Part shown: piece after piece, positions 1 through 7,725 of the stretch | How the letters are laid out: each line of letters begins with the position of its first letter | How positions within the stretch are numbered: the stretch's first letter is position 1 | Assembly (NCBI GenBank): GCA_900539095.1 | Contig: UQAR01000005.1 | Span: forward strand, 1 to 51,785 | Reading direction: 5' to 3' | DNA: 51,785 nt | From: an uncultured Ruminococcus sp. | GTDB lineage: Bacteria > Bacillota > Clostridia > Oscillospirales > Ruminococcaceae | Translations under genes and position numbers: made by a program | Notes under the pieces: model-generated | What the model was told of the DNA's origin: nothing | What the model saw: only the letters and a program-made list of their open reading frames with translations | Database searches by the model: none

Positions 1-23
1 CGTCAGATGTGTATAAGAGACAG
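1..23 (+). other. Nextera read-1 adapter remnant
   Basis: Bases 5-23 are the 19-bp Tn5 mosaic end used in Nextera tagmentation, preceded by CGTC, the last bases of the read-1 adapter. This is untrimmed library sequence, not genome. Nothing biological should be inferred from bases 1-23, including any reading frame that crosses them. Confidence 0.97.
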
Positions 24-137
24 AATATACATATTGCACAATTTTTTTACCACGCCGTAACACATTGTATCATAATTCGCAGTAAGCTTTTGAAATACAG
101 AATAAAAATAGCATAGGGTAGAAAGAGGAGTAAAAAA

Positions 138-1301
138 ATGAAAATTGCGGGAATAGTAGCGGAATATAACCCGTTCCATAACGGGCATAAATATCAGATA
201 CAGGCGACAAGACGTGCCGGTGCAGAGGGCATAGTCGCCGTCATGAGCGGCGATTGCGTCCAGCGTGGCTCGTTAGCAGTGTTCTCAAAATATGACAGAG
301 CACAGGCGGCAATAAGGAACGGAGCAGACCTTGTTATTGAGCTGCCTTGCCCGTTTTCCTGCTCAAACAGCGAGGTTTTTGCGAGAAGTGCAGTAAGACT
401 CCTTGCAGGACTTGGCGAGGACGTTGTAACAATGTTATCCTTCGGCTGTGAAAGCAGCGACAGGAACGCACTTGAGCAGGCAGCGGAAATATCCGCAATG
501 CTTGAAAACTCACAGCAGGTAAGGGAGCTTTTGTCACAGGGCAAGACCTACCCTCAGGCTATGTATGAGGCGTCTATAGGGCTTTATGGAAAGACCGCCA
601 AGGATATATTTGCCTCTCCGAACAATGTCCTTGCAGTAGAGTATATAAAAGCTGCAAAAAGGATAGCACCATGGCTCATGCCTTATGCCGTAAAACGTGA
701 GGCGGTGGCACATGATTCTCAGGCTGAGTCGGGCAATTTTGCCTCTGCCTCCCATATCAGAGAGCTTATAAAAAAGGGCGGCGACTGGCAAAGGTTCGTT
801 CCTTATGACTTTGAGGGCTGCACACCGTCATTTACCCAGCAGGCAGGCAGAGAAGTGCTTTTCAAACTGTGCACAGCCTCAAGAGAGGATTTTCTCGCCC
901 TTCCTGACTGCGACGAGCACCTTGCAAACAGATTTATGTCTGTCGCAAGCTCCTGCCCTGAAACCATGGATATATTCGAGCAGCGTATAAAGTCAAAAAA
1001 TATCACCATGGCAAGAGTGAGAAGAATGGTGCTGCACCTTGTTCTCGGCATCAGAAAAGACGATATCCGACAAGTGCCATACGGCAGGATACTCGCCTTT
1101 AACCGCACAGGCACACGCATACTTGCTCAGGCTGAAAACAGAACGCTTGAGTATGATACCTCGCTGAAAAAGCTTGAGAATATCTCAGATTATGCAAAGC
1201 GTGTGGCATTCCTTGAAAAGAACGCCGTAAGACTTAGAGAAACAGCAGCCTTTGGCAGATGCGTTTCTAATGAGTATACAAGAAAGATAACCATAACCTG
1301 A
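138..1301 (+). CDS. tmcAL: tRNA(Met) cytidine acetate ligase TmcAL (YlbM family)
   Basis: The 387-aa protein opens with GIVAEYNPFHNGH (residues 5-17). This holds the HxGH nucleotidyltransferase signature (H14, H17) in the exact form seen in the TmcAL/YlbM family. A second family motif, SASHIRELIKKGG, lies near the middle. TmcAL activates acetate with ATP and acetylates C34 of elongator tRNA-Met in the cytoplasm. The length is normal for the family (about 400 aa). The ATG has a GAGGAG-type ribosome binding site at 124-130. No convincing promoter is seen in the 114 genomic bases upstream, so the gene may belong to an operon cut off by the contig end. The secreted protease gene starts 18 bases after its stop, so the two are probably co-transcribed, although no functional link is known. 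Confidence 0.93.
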   Translation: MKIAGIVAEYNPFHNGHKYQIQATRRAGAEGIVAVMSGDCVQRGSLAVFSKYDRAQAAIRNGADLVIELPCPFSCSNSEVFARSAVRLLAGLGEDVVTMLSFGCESSDRNALEQAAEISAMLENSQQVRELLSQGKTYPQAMYEASIGLYGKTAKDIFASPNNVLAVEYIKAAKRIAPWLMPYAVKREAVAHDSQAESGNFASASHIRELIKKGGDWQRFVPYDFEGCTPSFTQQAGREVLFKLCTASREDFLALPDCDEHLANRFMSVASSCPETMDIFEQRIKSKNITMARVRRMVLHLVLGIRKDDIRQVPYGRILAFNRTGTRILAQAENRTLEYDTSLKKLENISDYAKRVAFLEKNAVRLRETAAFGRCVSNEYTRKITIT

Positions 1302-1319
1302 TAAAAAGGAGGACTGAAA

Positions 1320-4300
1320 ATGAAAAAACTCAAAGGCATAGCCGGCTTTTGTACCGCCTTGCTCATGACTTTCCAGTTGTCAGCACAGACCATAGTCCTT
1401 GCCGCAGAGCAGGACAGCTTTCAGATAAACCCTGTGAATATCACCGATAACGGCTACGGCTATGAGGTGGAGGGCATTTCAAAAAGCTCTGTGAGCAGCT
1501 ATCAGACCAAAAAGCTTGCAAGAGCCGCAGCCGCAAAGCTGCCCTCTGCCTATGACCCAAGAAACTCAGGCGAGCTCACCACTGTTAAAACTCAGGCAAC
1601 AACAGGCTCATGCTGGGCGTTTTCAGCACTCGCCTGTGCAGAACAGGACCTTATAAAAAAGGACCTTGAAAACCCGTCAGTGGATTTTTCCGTACCTGCA
1701 TTGGTGCTGTCCTCAAATTCAGGCACTGCCACAGGCACAGATGATTTCGTCTCAGGCGGAAACTGGCTCTTTGCAGCCTCAGCCTTTGCAAACGGTCAGG
1801 GACTTTGCTATGAGGACTATGAACCGTTCCTTGCCTACGGAACTAAAAATATGACCGTTTCCGAGGATAAGAAAAACGTCAGCGAGTATAGGCTCAACTA
1901 CGCTATGGAGCTTTCAAACGCCACCGAGGTCAAGCAGAAGATACAAGAACTGGGTGCAGTGTCCGCCAGCTACTTCGCAGGAACAGGCTATATGAACGAG
2001 GATAATACCGCATATTATAACCCTGACACTGACGAGAACACCGTCATCAACCACGCCGTCACTATCGTTGGCTGGGACGATAACTATAGCAAAGATAATT
2101 TCAAATATACCCCTGAACATAACGGAGCATGGCTCGTGAAAGGCTCGTGGGGTGCAGATCAGGATAACGACGGCTATTATTGGATATCCTATAATCAGAA
2201 AGAATTTGGTCAGTGGAATTGCTATGATTTTGAAAAAAGCTGCGATAATACATACTTTTACAGCAAAATGACAGGCTATATGGTGAACGCCAGCAATGAC
2301 GGAGCGGTATACGCCGCCAACGTTTTCACCGCCAAGGAAAGCGAAAAGCTCGATAAAGCAGGCTTTGTGTATGTTGGCAAAACAGGCAGTGCAGATTATA
2401 CCCTGAGCATTTATTCTGACGTTTCCTCAGGCAGCCCGGTGGGAGTCCTTGAATCGCAGGTGAGCGGCTCAGTGTCCGCAAACGGATTTTATACCGTTGA
2501 TATCCCTGAGGACGTGCTCCTTGAAAAGGGCGAAAGCTACTCCGTTGTGATAAAATTCAGCGGCGACGATAACAGAGGCTATGCTGTCGCAGAAAGCGGC
2601 AAAACATCAAAAGCGACAGCAGGTCAAAGCTATATATCTATCAACGGCAGATATTGGACAGACGTTAAAGCCGGCAATGATGATTCTATGGGAAACTTCT
2701 TTATCTATGCCTATACAGACGATACCGCAAAGCCCGACAAGAGCGGACTTGAAAACGCCCTTGCCAAGTACGGTACGCTCACAGGCTGTGAGAGGGAGGC
2801 GAACAACGCAAGAAAAGTCATTGCCGATGAAAATGCCTCGAAGAACGATATCAAAAACGCTGAAAAGCTTTTGAAGTCAGCCGCCAAGGAAAATGACGAG
2901 GCTCTCGTTATCACAAACGAAAGCCAGTGGGAAAGCTTTGCAAAGAGTGTCACGAACGGCGAAACTTTTGAGGGCAAGCTCGTTACCCTTGAGTCTGACC
3001 TTGATTTCGGCGGAAAAACTATCTCACCGGTGGGAAACTATTCCAATGCCTTTATGGGCTATTTTGACGGCAACGGCCACGTTATCAAAAACGCCGTTAT
3101 ATCCGCAAGCGATTATTCAGGGCTTTTCGCAAATATTAAATATGGTGCAAAAATAAATAACATCTCCCTGAAAGACTGCACAGTGAAAGGAAACTATGCA
3201 GGCGGAATAGTCGGCTTTGCACAAGGCGAGGCAGTGAGAGCCTGCACATTTGACGGAACAGTTTCAGGCAGCGTCTATTCAGGCGGCATAGTTGGCAGAG
3301 CAGCCTGCGGTATCATTACCGAGTGCTCCTCAAACATAAGCGAAAACAGCACCAAAGGTACGAATGCCTTTTTGGGCGGCAGAGATATCTCCATGACCGT
3401 TGTGAACGCCTCAGGCTGCTATAGTGCAAACAGCGACAGCAGCGTTTCGAGCCTGTCAGCAGGTCAGGCTATGTCGCAGGGTGCATATGCAATGAATACC
3501 TACGGAGATAAGTTCAAAGACAGCGGCAAGTGGACGTTAGAGGACAGCCTTGTAAGACAGACCTCCTATAGCGAGCAGCCGTCCCATAAAATAACCTTCG
3601 ACGCCGTAACGCAGACCATAGAAGTGTGCTCAGACTATGCAGGAAAGGTAATTTTCCCTGACGTGAACGTCCAGCAAGGCTGCGTTCTGAGCTGGTATCG
3701 CAACGGCGAACCGGTGAATGGCGATACCGTTTTCACTGAAAATTCCACAGTTTCCGCAAAAGTAACTTCAAGGGATAAAGCAAGGTTCGATTACGTTCTC
3801 AACGGCGGCGAAAACAGCAGCCTTAACCCGTTAGAACTTGACAAAGGCGAAAGTGCAGATCTTGCCGAACCTGTCAAAAAAGGTGCTCAGTTCACAGGCT
3901 GGTATGATAATCCAAAGCTTGAGGGCGAGCCTGTTACCAAAATAAGCTTTGCCGACGGCTCAAAGGTGCTTTACGCAGGCTGGAAAGTCTATACCTATAC
4001 CGTAACGTTCACCGATATAAACGGCAATGCCATTTCCACTCAGACCGTCGAATACGGCAAAAGTGCCTTTGCACCTGACGCCCCTGAAATAAAGGGCAGA
4101 CATTTTGTCGGCTGGGATAAGGACTTTTCAGCCGTCACCTCCAATATGACCGTGCAGGCTCTCTATACCGAAAGAAAGCTTGTCAGCAGCTGCATCGTGA
4201 AAAATCTTGTGAGCGAAAAATATTTCACAGGCTATGAGATAACGCAGGATAACGTCAAACTGTATTATGACAACACCCTGCTTGTCCGTGATGTGGATTA

Positions 4301-5420
4301 TACCCTTGAGTATGCCGACAATATCATGGCAGGCAAAGCCAAAATGATATTCACAGGAAAAGGCGAATACAGCGGCACAAGCGTCGTTACGTTCACCATT
4401 CTGCCAAGATACGGCTCACTCACCAGCGTCTATTATGTCGATACCCTTGCGTTCACAGGAAAAGCCCTAAAGCCTGACGTAATGGTCACAGACAGAGGCA
4501 AGTTCCTTATGCCAGGTCACGACTATGTAGTTTCCTACAGCTCAAACGTAAAGGTCGGACAGGGCACGATAAAAATAGATTTCATAGGGAATTATCAGGG
4601 AACAGTCACAAAAAACTTTACCATAAACCCTGCCAAGCAGAAAATACAATCCCTGCAAACAAGATATAAAGGCTTTTATGTAGACTTCGTGCAAAAAGCC
4701 TCCGCAACAGGCTATGAACTGCAATATAGCACACGCTCTGACCTTTTAGGTGCACCGAGCCTGTGGATATCTTCCAATAAGACCGACAGAAAGACAGTTT
4801 CAGGTCTGTCAGCAGGAAAGAAGTATTATGTAAAAGTTCGTTCCTATACAGACGTGAACGGCACTCGCTATTATGGTGCATGGTCTGATACAAAGAGCGT
4901 CACAGCCGCAAAGAACAACTTCGCCAAAGCCAAGGTCAAAGGCATAAAGACTAAGAACTTCACCGGCAAGAATATAACCCAGAGCATAAAAGTCACCTAT
5001 GGCAAAAAGACCCTGAAAAACGGCAAAGACTATACCGTAAAGTATTCTTCCAATAAGAGCGTAGGCACTGCAAAGATAACAATAACAGGAAAAGGCTCTT
5101 ACGGCGGCGTTATTACAAAGACCTTTAAGATAAACCCTGCCAAGCAGAAGATACAAAAACTCACCGCAAAGAAAAAGGGCTTTTTTATCGACTATGTTCT
5201 AAAAGGTTCTGCCACAGGCTATCAGATATCCTATTCCACAGCCTCGAACTTCAAGGGTGCAAAGGTGGTAAAGGTGACGTCTAATAAGAACGACAAAAAG
5301 ACCATAACAAAACTCAAAAGCAAAAAGACCTACTATGTCCGTGTAAGGAGCTATACCGTCAAAAGCGGAAAGACCTATTACGGACCGTGGTCTGATACCT
5401 CAAAGATCCGCACAAAATAA
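1320..5420 (+). CDS. Large secreted papain-like (C1) protease with lectin-like, GLUG, InlB-type, Ig-like and Fn3 domains
   Basis: This is a 1366-aa exported protein with a signal peptide at about 1-29. A C1 papain-fold domain spans roughly 74-306: oxyanion Gln92, nucleophile Cys98 in GSCWAFSA and His245 in NHAVTIVGW. The usual Asn of the NSWG motif is Gly275 (KGSWG). The domains that follow are a lectin-like beta domain (about 307-460), GLUG-like repeats (about 554-660), two InlB/Listeria-Bacteroides repeats (about 822-950, each with a GW motif), two Ig-like repeats (about 951-1103), then Fn3 (1104-1195), Ig-like (1202-1273) and Fn3 (1274-1366). The last four modules closely match the C-terminus of the GH5 endoglucanase at 32907-35636. 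No LPXTG motif, dockerin or C-terminal membrane helix is seen, and the tail is very lysine-rich, so wall binding by charge is an inference. AGGAGG lies at 1307-1312. Substrate unknown. Confidence 0.88.
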   Translation: MKKLKGIAGFCTALLMTFQLSAQTIVLAAEQDSFQINPVNITDNGYGYEVEGISKSSVSSYQTKKLARAAAAKLPSAYDPRNSGELTTVKTQATTGSCWAFSALACAEQDLIKKDLENPSVDFSVPALVLSSNSGTATGTDDFVSGGNWLFAASAFANGQGLCYEDYEPFLAYGTKNMTVSEDKKNVSEYRLNYAMELSNATEVKQKIQELGAVSASYFAGTGYMNEDNTAYYNPDTDENTVINHAVTIVGWDDNYSKDNFKYTPEHNGAWLVKGSWGADQDNDGYYWISYNQKEFGQWNCYDFEKSCDNTYFYSKMTGYMVNASNDGAVYAANVFTAKESEKLDKAGFVYVGKTGSADYTLSIYSDVSSGSPVGVLESQVSGSVSANGFYTVDIPEDVLLEKGESYSVVIKFSGDDNRGYAVAESGKTSKATAGQSYISINGRYWTDVKAGNDDSMGNFFIYAYTDDTAKPDKSGLENALAKYGTLTGCEREANNARKVIADENASKNDIKNAEKLLKSAAKENDEALVITNESQWESFAKSVTNGETFEGKLVTLESDLDFGGKTISPVGNYSNAFMGYFDGNGHVIKNAVISASDYSGLFANIKYGAKINNISLKDCTVKGNYAGGIVGFAQGEAVRACTFDGTVSGSVYSGGIVGRAACGIITECSSNISENSTKGTNAFLGGRDISMTVVNASGCYSANSDSSVSSLSAGQAMSQGAYAMNTYGDKFKDSGKWTLEDSLVRQTSYSEQPSHKITFDAVTQTIEVCSDYAGKVIFPDVNVQQGCVLSWYRNGEPVNGDTVFTENSTVSAKVTSRDKARFDYVLNGGENSSLNPLELDKGESADLAEPVKKGAQFTGWYDNPKLEGEPVTKISFADGSKVLYAGWKVYTYTVTFTDINGNAISTQTVEYGKSAFAPDAPEIKGRHFVGWDKDFSAVTSNMTVQALYTERKLVSSCIVKNLVSEKYFTGYEITQDNVKLYYDNTLLVRDVDYTLEYADNIMAGKAKMIFTGKGEYSGTSVVTFTILPRYGSLTSVYYVDTLAFTGKALKPDVMVTDRGKFLMPGHDYVVSYSSNVKVGQGTIKIDFIGNYQGTVTKNFTINPAKQKIQSLQTRYKGFYVDFVQKASATGYELQYSTRSDLLGAPSLWISSNKTDRKTVSGLSAGKKYYVKVRSYTDVNGTRYYGAWSDTKSVTAAKNNFAKAKVKGIKTKNFTGKNITQSIKVTYGKKTLKNGKDYTVKYSSNKSVGTAKITITGKGSYGGVITKTFKINPAKQKIQKLTAKKKGFFIDYVLKGSATGYQISYSTASNFKGAKVVKVTSNKNDKKTITKLKSKKTYYVRVRSYTVKSGKTYYGPWSDTSKIRTK

Positions 5421-5446
5421 TTGTCATTTAAACGGGAGGGATAGCA

Positions 5447-6448
5447 ATGACTTCAAAATCCAATACCATGAGAAAATTTTTCTCGTTGCTTATATGTGCC
5501 GCTGCCGCAGTGCCCATGACGGCTTTGACAGCCCACGCAACAGGGGAGGCATTCTTCTATTTCCCGAAGAACGCCGTCATGACAGATCAGGAGTTCGACG
5601 TTTCACTGACATTCTCCGCAGATTCTGAGATAGGCAGCGTTCAGGCAAATATCGCATATGACGATTCCGTCATAGAATTCGTTTCCAGCGACAACGCCTC
5701 AGGCGGCGGAGGAGTGCTCACCGTGAACGGCTTTCCCGACAGCCCCTCGTCAGAAGTAAGTTTCAATTTTACCTTTAAAGGACTGTCCGCAGGAGATGCA
5801 AATATAAGCCTCCAAAGCTGTCAGATATATTCCCCTGACTCCGAGCTTATCGGCTCGCCTACAGCTTATTGTATCATAACCGTAGGCAGCGATAAAGTGG
5901 AAACACAGACCGAAACCACTACCGAGAAAACCACTACCACTGCCGCTCCCGAAACAACAGCCTCAAACGGTATCCCCGATAAAGGCGTCTTAACAGCCCT
6001 GACTGTTGACAACGGCGAGCTTTCACCGGCTTTTGCCTATAACGTCTATAACTATACTGTGAACGTTGATAATTCCGTCACTAATGTTGAAATAGAGGGC
6101 ACAACAGCAAGCCCCTCAGATTATATATGGTATACAGGCACAAGCGATTGTCAGGTGGGCGAAAATGTCAGAACTATCACAGTCACAGACGTTGACGGCA
6201 ACGCCACCACCTATACTGTCACAATAATAAGAGCCTCCCAAGGCGATCAACAGCAAACCCAGACCGTGACAAAAAAGACCGGTTCCGGTACGTCCTCTGA
6301 AACGTCCCAAAACGCAAACGTCATGGATCAGTATAAAAAAATGCTCAACACCGCCCTTGCTATCGTCCTTATCGTCCTTGTTATTGCCCTCGTGGTCATA
6401 CTAATATGGATAAAAGGCAAAGTAAAGGGAAGAAAGCAGGATAAATAA
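5447..6448 (+). CDS. Membrane-anchored cohesin-like / cadherin-like surface protein
   Basis: This 333-aa protein has a signal peptide (about 1-31, hydrophobic core then AHA). Residues about 33-150 form a beta-rich domain resembling cohesins: DVSLTFSADSEIGSVQANIAYD followed by VIEFVSS and later SFNFTFKGLSAG. A Thr/Glu-rich linker follows (about 150-172), then a cadherin-like beta-sandwich domain (about 178-265, with VYNYTVNVD and TTYTVTIIRA). One membrane helix lies at about 302-323, with a short basic cytoplasmic tail. It is therefore displayed outside the cell and anchored by its own helix rather than by sortase. It starts 26 bases after the protease stop with a GGGAGGG site, so the two are likely co-expressed. 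Cohesins bind dockerins, but no dockerin is visible in the window. The cohesin call rests on pattern and could instead be another adhesin-type Ig fold. Confidence 0.7.
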   Translation: MTSKSNTMRKFFSLLICAAAAVPMTALTAHATGEAFFYFPKNAVMTDQEFDVSLTFSADSEIGSVQANIAYDDSVIEFVSSDNASGGGGVLTVNGFPDSPSSEVSFNFTFKGLSAGDANISLQSCQIYSPDSELIGSPTAYCIITVGSDKVETQTETTTEKTTTTAAPETTASNGIPDKGVLTALTVDNGELSPAFAYNVYNYTVNVDNSVTNVEIEGTTASPSDYIWYTGTSDCQVGENVRTITVTDVDGNATTYTVTIIRASQGDQQQTQTVTKKTGSGTSSETSQNANVMDQYKKMLNTALAIVLIVLVIALVVILIWIKGKVKGRKQDK

Positions 6449-6455
6449 AATTATA

Positions 6456-6521
6456 CCGACAGGGATAAAGTTACGCAAATACGCAGTTTGCTATATACTT
6501 TAGGACCCTGTCGGCTTTTTT
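6456..6521 (+). terminator. Candidate terminator for the tmcAL-protease-cohesin cluster
   Basis: Nine-base arms CCGACAGGG (6456-6464) and CCCTGTCGG (6506-6514) are followed by six to seven T residues. The 41-base loop is long, but the perfect arms and T run fit an intrinsic terminator just after the stop at 6448. Confidence 0.65.
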
Positions 6522-6646
6522 GAAACAATATAACACTTCATTTACATGAATACACATTTTTTTTACAAAATTCACACACAAACCAGTATAATTCAAAGGC
6601 TCACGAGGGTATAATGTATACATACTGATGGTGATTCAGTTTAGAG

Positions 6647-6675
6647 AGTGGCTCCAATAGGGGCTGCTTTTTTTA
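6647..6675 (+). terminator. Second hairpin with T run between convergent genes
   Basis: Arms 6647-6655 and 6660-6668 pair over nine positions (several G-U pairs) around an AATA loop, followed by seven T residues that run into the stop codon of the deacetylase on the other strand. It would stop leftover forward transcription. A TATAAT at 6610-6615 lies just upstream but has no matching -35, so a short RNA here is not supported. Confidence 0.5.
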
Positions 6676-7539
6676 TGCCCTGAGGGCTTTTTTCATAAAT
6701 TCTTCCGTGGAGATGACTCCGCTGCGATTGTATCTGTAAAGACCAAAAAGGCAGCCTTCATCTCCCTTTTTTATTATGTTCATTTTTCCTTCCACTCCAA
6801 GACTTGCCTCAAAGCCCATGTTCTTCACAAGCCGCCTTGAGCTTTCGCAGTTTATCCCGAAAGGATAAGTGTAAACGTTCGGCTGAAATCCGCAGTGTTC
6901 ATCACATAACGTTTGCAGCTTTGTGGTGTCGTTTAGAAACACCTTGCGGTAGTCCTCATAGCTTTCCCCCTCCAGCTGACTGACCCCACGCCTGCCCTCA
7001 AGACGGTGCATATCGTATGAGTGATTGCATATCTCAACATGACCGCTGTTTCGCAGCACTGAAACGTCCTGCCAGTCAAGATAAGAGTAGGCAGGATTCG
7101 GCTCAGCCTCTTCACAAGCAGTGTCAGTGTATGCCCCGACTATCGATACCGTGGCTTTCATATCATATTTTTCAAGAAGTGGCAGAAGATATTCTCTGTA
7201 ATTGTAAGTGCCGTCATCAAAGCTCAGTATGATAGGCTTTTCAGGCAGCTCGCCCCCACGCTTGACATATCTTATAACATCGTTCACAAAAACCGTGTTG
7301 TAGCCGTTTTGTTTCAAATAAAGCAGATCTTTTTCAAGCTCAATGGGCGTTATGACATATTCTCCGCTGTGTGCCTCGTCTTTTACTATGCTGTGATACA
7401 TTACTATGGGCAGCTCTATGCCGTCCCCAGCCTCGCTCTCCTGAGCAGGCGTCGGTATCGTTATCACCGCCGCAAGTACCGTCAGCACCGCTATCAAACA
7501 AAGCACAGCCCTTTTCCTCAGCCTCAGGCTTATAAACAT
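6673..7539 (-). CDS. Polysaccharide deacetylase (CE4, NodB fold), membrane-attached or secreted
   Basis: The 288-aa protein has a basic N-terminus and a hydrophobic segment (about 10-30), a signal peptide or signal anchor. The mature part carries the CE4 motifs: LSFDDGTYNY (catalytic Asp and metal Asp), the metal-binding pair in NHSYDMH, and YTYPFG as motif 3. These enzymes remove N- or O-acetyl groups from peptidoglycan, chitin-like or xylan substrates outside the cell, and which one applies here cannot be read. The length matches single-domain CE4 proteins. The ATG has AAGGGGG 7 bases upstream on the minus strand. It is divergent from the chemotaxis receptor gene and convergent with the protease cluster, so it is probably a single-gene unit. 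Confidence 0.88.
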   Translation of the reverse strand: MFISLRLRKRAVLCLIAVLTVLAAVITIPTPAQESEAGDGIELPIVMYHSIVKDEAHSGEYVITPIELEKDLLYLKQNGYNTVFVNDVIRYVKRGGELPEKPIILSFDDGTYNYREYLLPLLEKYDMKATVSIVGAYTDTACEEAEPNPAYSYLDWQDVSVLRNSGHVEICNHSYDMHRLEGRRGVSQLEGESYEDYRKVFLNDTTKLQTLCDEHCGFQPNVYTYPFGINCESSRRLVKNMGFEASLGVEGKMNIIKKGDEGCLFGLYRYNRSGVISTEEFMKKALRA

Positions 7540-7625
7540 ATTTTTTACCCCCTTTTTTACCTATTCTTATTCATATCTATATGGTTATTTGCATTGTAAG
7601 TTCACAAAAAATATGCCTGCGGTAC

Positions 7626-7654
7626 TTGAAATAATTGTGCAAATGTGATATAAT
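7626..7654 (+). promoter_or_regulatory. Sigma-A type promoter for the chemotaxis receptor
   Basis: TTGAAA (7626-7631), a 17-base spacer and TATAAT (7649-7654) lie 72 bases before the receptor ATG. Confidence 0.75.
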
Positions 7655-7725
7655 GATTCCATAATGCAACCGTGCCATGCTTGGACAGGGCTGAGAAAAT
7701 AAGTTTGTAAGGAGGATCTACATAT

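Noticed and set aside
3..188. Minus-strand open frame of 61 codons at the left end
   Set aside because: It crosses the adapter and the start of tmcAL and has no ribosome binding site.
1320..6448. Cellulosome-type dockerin in the protease or in other secreted proteins
   Set aside because: No pair of calcium-binding dockerin loops (DxNxDG followed by a conserved helix) was found in any exported protein here; ADQDNDGYY in the protease is a single stretch inside the peptidase domain.
6608..6675. Small RNA between the cohesin-like and deacetylase genes
   Set aside because: A TATAAT and a terminator-like hairpin are present, but there is no -35 and the hairpin is explained as a second terminator for forward transcription.
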